Shown in pieces: positions 58,901-64,000 of a stretch of 64,000 nucleotides of DNA. The position numbers and the translations under genes are program-made. The stretch's first letter is position 1, and every line of letters starts with the position of its first letter. This stretch comes from Spirogloea muscicola (lineage: Eukaryota > Streptophyta > Zygnematophyceae > Spirogloeales > Spirogloeaceae): the NCBI GenBank assembly GCA_009602725.1, contig WELB01000018.1:240434-304433 (forward strand), written 5' to 3'. The notes under the pieces were generated by a model. It did not search any database. It saw nothing but the letters and a program-made list of their open reading frames with translations, and was not told the DNA's origin.

Positions 58901-59273
58901 CATCTCCGCATAGACTTTGCTGCTGACTCCTCATTAGACTGAGTCAAGCTTCAGCAGCAAGCTGCTGGTAAACAAGGCAATGTGGCAGTCAGTGCTTGGC
59001 GGCCCTGGTCACATCATCGTCAGCAGGGATTTAGGGCTGCTTTCCAGTATTTTTCTGGCCCACTCTATATTGGTGGTCATATGCTCAGGCTGAGTACTAA
59101 AATCCTTGCAGTTTCTTGCAACTTGATTCTAATTTCTGCATTGATATGACGGGTAAGTTCTACACTTAGGGGCAGCTTTCACTCCCTGTTCCAGATATCC
59201 ACCAATTCGGAGCGGACAGTACCTGCTCGACCGCTACAAAGCCACACACACGGGCTATGATGCGCCAGTCTGA
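55928..59273 (+). CDS. 2-oxoglutarate/Fe(II)-dependent dioxygenase, one frameshift
   Basis: Plant-type soluble dioxygenase. Exons 55928-56024, 56107-56301, 56992-57090, 57253-57304, 57484-57604, 57842-57942, 58123-58181, 58290-58346, 58550-58595, 58813-58892 and 59195-59273. N-terminal CVEAGFFYVVNHGVD, then NRGYTAFREE, KEGFYIGKEVP, LLPGWRETMEAYF. Iron ligands His and Asp are in GAGAHTDYGML and the distal His in STLHRVVNPG; the 2-oxoglutarate Arg-x-Ser is ERYS. C-terminal FFFEPNFDCLVECLP and GQYLLDRYKATH. In exon 57484-57604 the frame must change near 57505 (RLGLHLL then ALARALDLDMGHFL), a one-base loss that is either a sequencing error or an inactivating mutation. Substrate unknown; intron 2 (about 690 nt) is the longest. 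Confidence 0.82.
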
Positions 59274-59744
59274 GAACTCCATAAGAAGTGCAGGCATCCG
59301 TCACCCTGCTGCATTGCCCTGGTCGTTAAGATATTGTACATAGGAGTCTAAGGGGTGTGCACATAGCTTGTCTAGCTCAATATGCAAGCCTATTCTGCAT
59401 AGAGCATTTACAAGTTGCTTGCAACGTGAGTGGTTGATACATGTGAGAGTGCAACAATGATGCTTAAGTTGCACCCTGGATCATTGCCACAAAGCGAAAG
59501 CACATACCTGCAAAAGTGGACGCCAACCTAAGTAACCTGCATTCTCTAATACCGACCACTGAACAGCCACTGCTGCACATTGCTAGAATGTTGCTTCTGC
59601 AGATTCTACAGTGAGGGCTAAGAGATTCTAAGGAACAAGCCAACGGCAGAGTGTCTGAGTAGTTGGTCGAAGCCCACCGAAGTCTGTGTAGGGGCCACTT
59701 CAAGCGCACTCTGTACCTCACGGACCTGCTGCCAGCGCTCCACC
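59274..59744. other. convergent intergenic region
   Basis: Between the 3' ends of the dioxygenase (+) and PRL1 (-). No gene seen. Confidence 0.5.
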
Positions 59745-62700
59745 TCAGAAGCGCCGGATGTCCTTGGGTGGCCGGAAATGTACAGGGTGCGTCTCGGGTG
59801 TGGCCGTCATGTCCTCCTTCCACATCTTGATCGTCTTGTCCGCCTCGCACGTCACCAGCCGCGTGCCTGTCATGTCAAACGAAAGCGCGTAGATGCCTGC
59901 CTCGCTGTCCAGCGAGCCTGCACATACCACCGCAATATGACGGCATTAGTAAAATGACAACTTTGAGGATTAAAGGCTCACACTTGAGGTTCTGCAGATT
60001 TGAGTGCACTGATCTAACAGCTGTCCTAAAGGGGTTTGCCTCATGCACCCATCAAGTAGCGAGGTGTTCATTTTCTCGCATAGTCAATTTACACCTGGCT
60101 GCACGACCGTCTGCGCCTGCTGGTAGTTGTGGCCGCTCTTCCAGTCCCAGCACCACACACTACCATTATCACCTGCCATTATGAGAAATTCATTGTCAGC
60201 TACTTGCAACTCCATCATGCTGAAGTGCCTAACACAGCTTGTTTCAATTCCTTGGGGCATGAGCACCATGCAGCACCTACCTCCGGACACCATGACGTTG
60301 TCCTCGTTGATGGCCATGCAGTTGACAATGGTCCTCTGCTGGGACCTGTGCCGCTTAGTAGAGTCCAGTCAGGTGCATCCCAAGGCTAGTCTAGCTAATA
60401 CCATATCATTCTTCAGAGTCTGCCCGTGCTTGCTAAGAACAAATCGTACGAGTCATATCACATGATTTTTCAGAAAGAGACACATGATTGTGTTGATCAA
60501 ACTCACAGCATGTTGTGCAGGAACTCCCCTTTCGGTAGGCGGAATTTCTTCACATTGTCTGCCGACGCCGATGCGAATGTATGTCTGCACGACTCTTATG
60601 ACGTTTTTGAGCAGCCAGCACAAAGTAGACCTGCTCAAGCAATCAGTACTTTGTGCTGAGTGAAAGTTGTGGTCATTGCGCCATTATGTAGGTAGAGCAT
60701 TGTTAAAGTTTGGCCACCGAATAAGTGGCATAGGTAATCGCTTACTCGAAGGGATGCATCGCTAATGCTCGGACGGACTTCTTATGGAAGGTCAGGGTTG
60801 ACATTGTTTTGCCTGCAAATCACAGCAGCAAATTATGACACCAAGATGGCAATGGCATAAGACTGAGAATGCAGTAGCCATGCATGCCATGCAAGGATGA
60901 CAGGAAAGCCTTTGCTGTCACACTATCTCCCCCCAAAGACCAAACACAGAGCAGCAGTAGTCCTCAAAGCTGTGGCGAGGACCTGCAGCAAGATCCCAGA
61001 GCTTTATGGTTGTGTCATGGGATCCCGTGACCACCTGAGGGTCCTGCATCAGACAAAAGACATTGAGAGTAAGCAGAGGGCATCCAGAACTACGAGGACC
61101 GATGTAAGTAACAGGTCGTGTGCAACCTTCCATATAAACGAGAGCAGAACCAGAGTCGTGGACTTACTGCACCCTGTGTGATGACTGCGCAGACTGTGCT
61201 CTCATGGCCAGACAGGGCGAACACCTGCGCCTTGGTCCGCATGTCCCAGACCTGCCGGCAGATTCAGCAGCGCCTGTCAGTCACCTCTCTTGCACTTAAT
61301 ATTGCAGCCTTGGCTACATCCATACTGTCATCATGAATAAGGGGAGGTCTGACCCGGCAGACGGAGTCGCGCCCGCCAGTCATGAGGACATCGAGCATAG
61401 GGTGCAGCGCCAGGCAGTAGACGCCGCTGAGGTGCCCGTGGTATGACCTGATTACCTGCCGCCCTTGCCAGACGCGTGCGTCAGTGCGATTGCAGCAACA
61501 ACGTGACCAAGATTTGCCAACATAATGAAAGACTGGAGTATGCCAAAGTTGCTTGCGAGCCCACCATGCTTCAGCACAATCCTCCATGCAAGGAGTGCAC
61601 TGATGGACTCGGAGTATAAGAGACACCAATTTGAGGATGAAAGGAAGTCAGTAAGCACCTTGTTGTACTCAAGGTCCCAGCACTTGACCATCTTATCATC
61701 ACCCGCTGAGAACATGTATGGGTGCCTGGGGCTCACTGCAAGGCCTGCACCAGTGCAACTTGGCCTTCAGCACAAGGACTACTAGTCATGCCGATGCTGT
61801 ACAAGTCCCTACACTTTAAGTAACCACGGCCACAGGGAACCCCTATCAGCACAGTGTGACGCCGATGCTGTACTAAGCCTTCACTTTCAGTCACTAGACC
61901 AGCATTTATGTCCTTAGGACCTCTAATCTGCTCGATGTGCCCCGTGAGCGTGAGCTTCAACTTCCCCGTCGCAGTCTCCCAGATCTGCATGCAACATGTC
62001 ACGGGGGTACAAGCTGGTCAGTTGAGCTCCATGGCTGCGTCACATCAGCGGACCTGTCAGCATGGAAGCTGCTTACTTTGAGAGCATCGTTTCAAAGGCA
62101 AATCTCGAGAGCCTGTCTAAGACATTCTGTCCCCTTTGAGATTGTTGGCAATTCGACAAGCACCTTGATTGTCCGGTCTGCCGACCCCGTGCAGAACCAC
62201 TCGTTGGCAGGCTCAAAGGCCACAGACCGCACCCAGCCCAGGTGGCCACTGATGACCTGGCGCAGGAGGAGCTCCATATGAACATGAGTGTCCGCGTCCA
62301 CGCCAACGTTAGTAAGAGTGAGAGAGAGAGATATATATATATATATATGCTGTGGCTGTACAAAGGGGCCCATGTGAGCAGAGAGATAGGATAATTCCTA
62401 CGCTGCAAGCAACAAGCCCTACTTGGAACCTGAACAAAGGCACAATTGCGGTATCTATCTCCAGCGTCCTCCTCAGGAGAAACAAGCTCCACCAGTGGTC
62501 CACCTTCCTAGCCTCTATCCTTGGGGTGATTTCTAAGTACAGCTTGAAGTTGTCAGCATGATAGTAAGGCTCAGGAAAGTCATGCTAAGGGAGACCGCGT
62601 GCACGAGCTAGTGAGGCTGCTTACCCGGTAGTTTTTCCAAGGTGGGTGCCACACGGGCTTTGGCCACTTACTCGGCAGCCGCTTCATCACTTGTGCGCTC

Positions 62701-63836
62701 GGCATGTACCTGCATGTCGCCAATGGGTGGGAGGGAGGACGATCTTGCTGACCAGATATCCTAGCCTTGCTTGACTGAGACGTTCAATTGGAGCGTAGGC
62801 TCAACGTCCAAGCATCTCTGATACTAAGCATGCTGTCAACTTCCAATAAATTGCTTTGTTTATAGATTGTTGCAGTACACTGTTGCGCCATCTGTCAGTG
62901 CACGCAGAGCTGTGAGGGCACTGGCAGCTGCGACTCAAGCGCGCACCTCTCAGCAACGGTGGTCGAGGGCTTGGCCTGGGCGAGGGCCTTGGTCTCGGGC
63001 GCGGCGCCAATCTGCGAGCTGTGGAAGTGGCAGAGATGCCGTGTGCGATTGGCAGGCTGCCTCCTCTCCAGCAATCCAGCACCAACACCAATCAAAACCA
63101 AGGTCCAACACTTGCAAGACGGAACCTCGCGGCACTAAGTAGTGGGGACTAACAGCAACTTGCCGCATGAGGAGGAAGGAGGCAACCGACTTGGCCGACG
63201 GTTGGGGAGCGATGGCGACCATCTGCATGCCCTTGCCGTCAGGAGTGGCGCTGAGAGCTCCGTCAAGCCCCACTTCACAACAACACAAGCGCGACGTGGT
63301 CAGCTGTCGTGCCACGGTAGGTATTGTCTCTAATGAATTTCAATTCACTGTAGCAGCTGCAGAGTCTGCTACTGGACTAGCTAGTGCCAGTCTCAAGGTC
63401 AAGCCTCGGCGAGCTTTGCATATCGCAGCTTGCTGTGACGAAGTCTAGCAGCCCATCGCCTTTGACCACGAGTGCTGTGCCTCAAGAGGAGCACGCAGCA
63501 CTCTGCGATGAGCCATACCTTTGGCGCTCGGCAGGGTTGAGCTCGGAGCGGACCCATTGTCAGCGCCACCCAGCGGCACGGCGTCCTTCACCAGGAGCGC
63601 CGGCGGCGGCATGTCCTTCACCGCGGCATACTCGAGGCGCACCTGCACCGGCTTCCCAGAGCCTCGTTAGCCCGGAGCACCATTGCGCTATCGTCACGGG
63701 GATGAAGGCCAGGACGACGTCGGCAGGGCGGACGGCGGCGAGCGAGCTTGGCGAGCACACCTTGCATGCCTGCCGCTCCTCCAAGCTGCTCGGGGACGCC
63801 GACATGGTGCCGCAGGCAGCACCGCCGCCAAGGCAA
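59745..63836 (-). CDS. PRL1: PRL1/PLRG1 WD40 protein (MAC/NineTeen complex)
   Basis: WD40 core component of the NineTeen/MOS4-associated spliceosome-activating complex, nuclear. Clear exons: 62625-62709 ([18 protein letters not shown]), 62164-62256 ([16 protein letters not shown]), 61921-61984, 61659-61744, 61354-61455 ([19 protein letters not shown]), 61168-61251, 60983-61043, 60746-60812, 60507-60584, 60281-60345, 60095-60172 and 59745-59917, ending KDIRRF then stop. These give the WD repeats with [20 protein letters not shown] and LWDLAA dipeptide ends, and the invariant C-terminus [14 protein letters not shown]-terminal exons are tentative: 63529 to about 63836 ([20 protein letters not shown]), with further pieces in 62880-63310. 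A one-base shift near 63665 is needed to join the first frame. Confidence 0.9.
62332..62348. repeat. TA microsatellite
   Basis: (TA)n after a GA run, in a PRL1 intron. Confidence 0.85.
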
Positions 63837-63849
63837 TGGCCGCCATCAG

Positions 63850-64000
63850 AGCTGGTAGTGTAGTGTCGAGCCCGGATGGTCGGACACCGGGGCGGCGCCC
63901 GCCGGCGGCCGCCATTGGCAGTCGAGCGAGCGAGCTGGCGCTGGCGCAGAGGGCGGAGGCGGCGCCGCACCTGCGGGGGTCGGGCGCCGGCCGGGCGCCG
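63850..64000. other. GC-rich presumed PRL1 upstream region
   Basis: CpG-rich sequence at the window edge, upstream of the minus-strand PRL1 gene. No discrete element recognised. Confidence 0.35.

Overview
The window is eukaryotic nuclear DNA from a green-lineage organism, most likely a streptophyte alga. This is an inference: I cannot name a species. The support is a set of intron-rich genes with GT-AG splicing whose products are plant-type: an RNA polymerase II CTD phosphatase of the CPL3/CPL4 kind, a USP-kinase-U-box protein and its broken paralogue, a RAD6-type E2 enzyme, a plant-type ATP-phosphofructokinase, the chloroplast NDH subunit PnsB1, a PPR protein, a pectin methylesterase, a 2-oxoglutarate dioxygenase and the WD40 splicing factor PRL1. 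Between the genes lies dense transposon debris. There are two assembly gaps (11132-12065 and 37387-38160).

Layout. 83-1767 (+) is the 3' part of the CTD phosphatase. 3789-8688 (+) is an intact USP-kinase-U-box gene. 9.6-23 kb is a transposon block: LINE 3' ends in both orientations, a large foldback inverted repeat carrying a trihelix-type DNA-binding gene fragment (13079-14904), and a structurally complete Ty1/copia element (15373-20888) with near-identical LTRs, an adjacent initiator-Met tRNA primer site and a 5-bp target duplication. 23329-27186 (+) is a second USP-kinase-U-box gene with a frameshift and a nonsense codon in the kinase catalytic loop. 28516-30128 (-) is the E2. 32220-37075 (-) is the phosphofructokinase, which is divergent from PnsB1 (38161-40965, +); their shared upstream region contains the second gap and a 124-base poly(A). 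41519-45944 (-) is the PPR gene. 46-50 kb is LINE material, including the best-preserved element (46799-48640, -). 51194-54109 (+) is the pectinesterase, 55928-59273 (+) the dioxygenase, and 59745-63836 (-) PRL1.

Exon models were built by hand from GT/AG boundaries, reading phase and family knowledge. Internal exons of the E2, phosphofructokinase, PnsB1, PPR, pectinesterase, PRL1 and first U-box genes join in phase without stops. First exons are less certain. The most unusual features are a 3'-terminal LINE module (a conserved C-terminal peptide followed by a UTR hairpin) scattered in at least ten copies, the trihelix foldback, and the decayed kinase copy.
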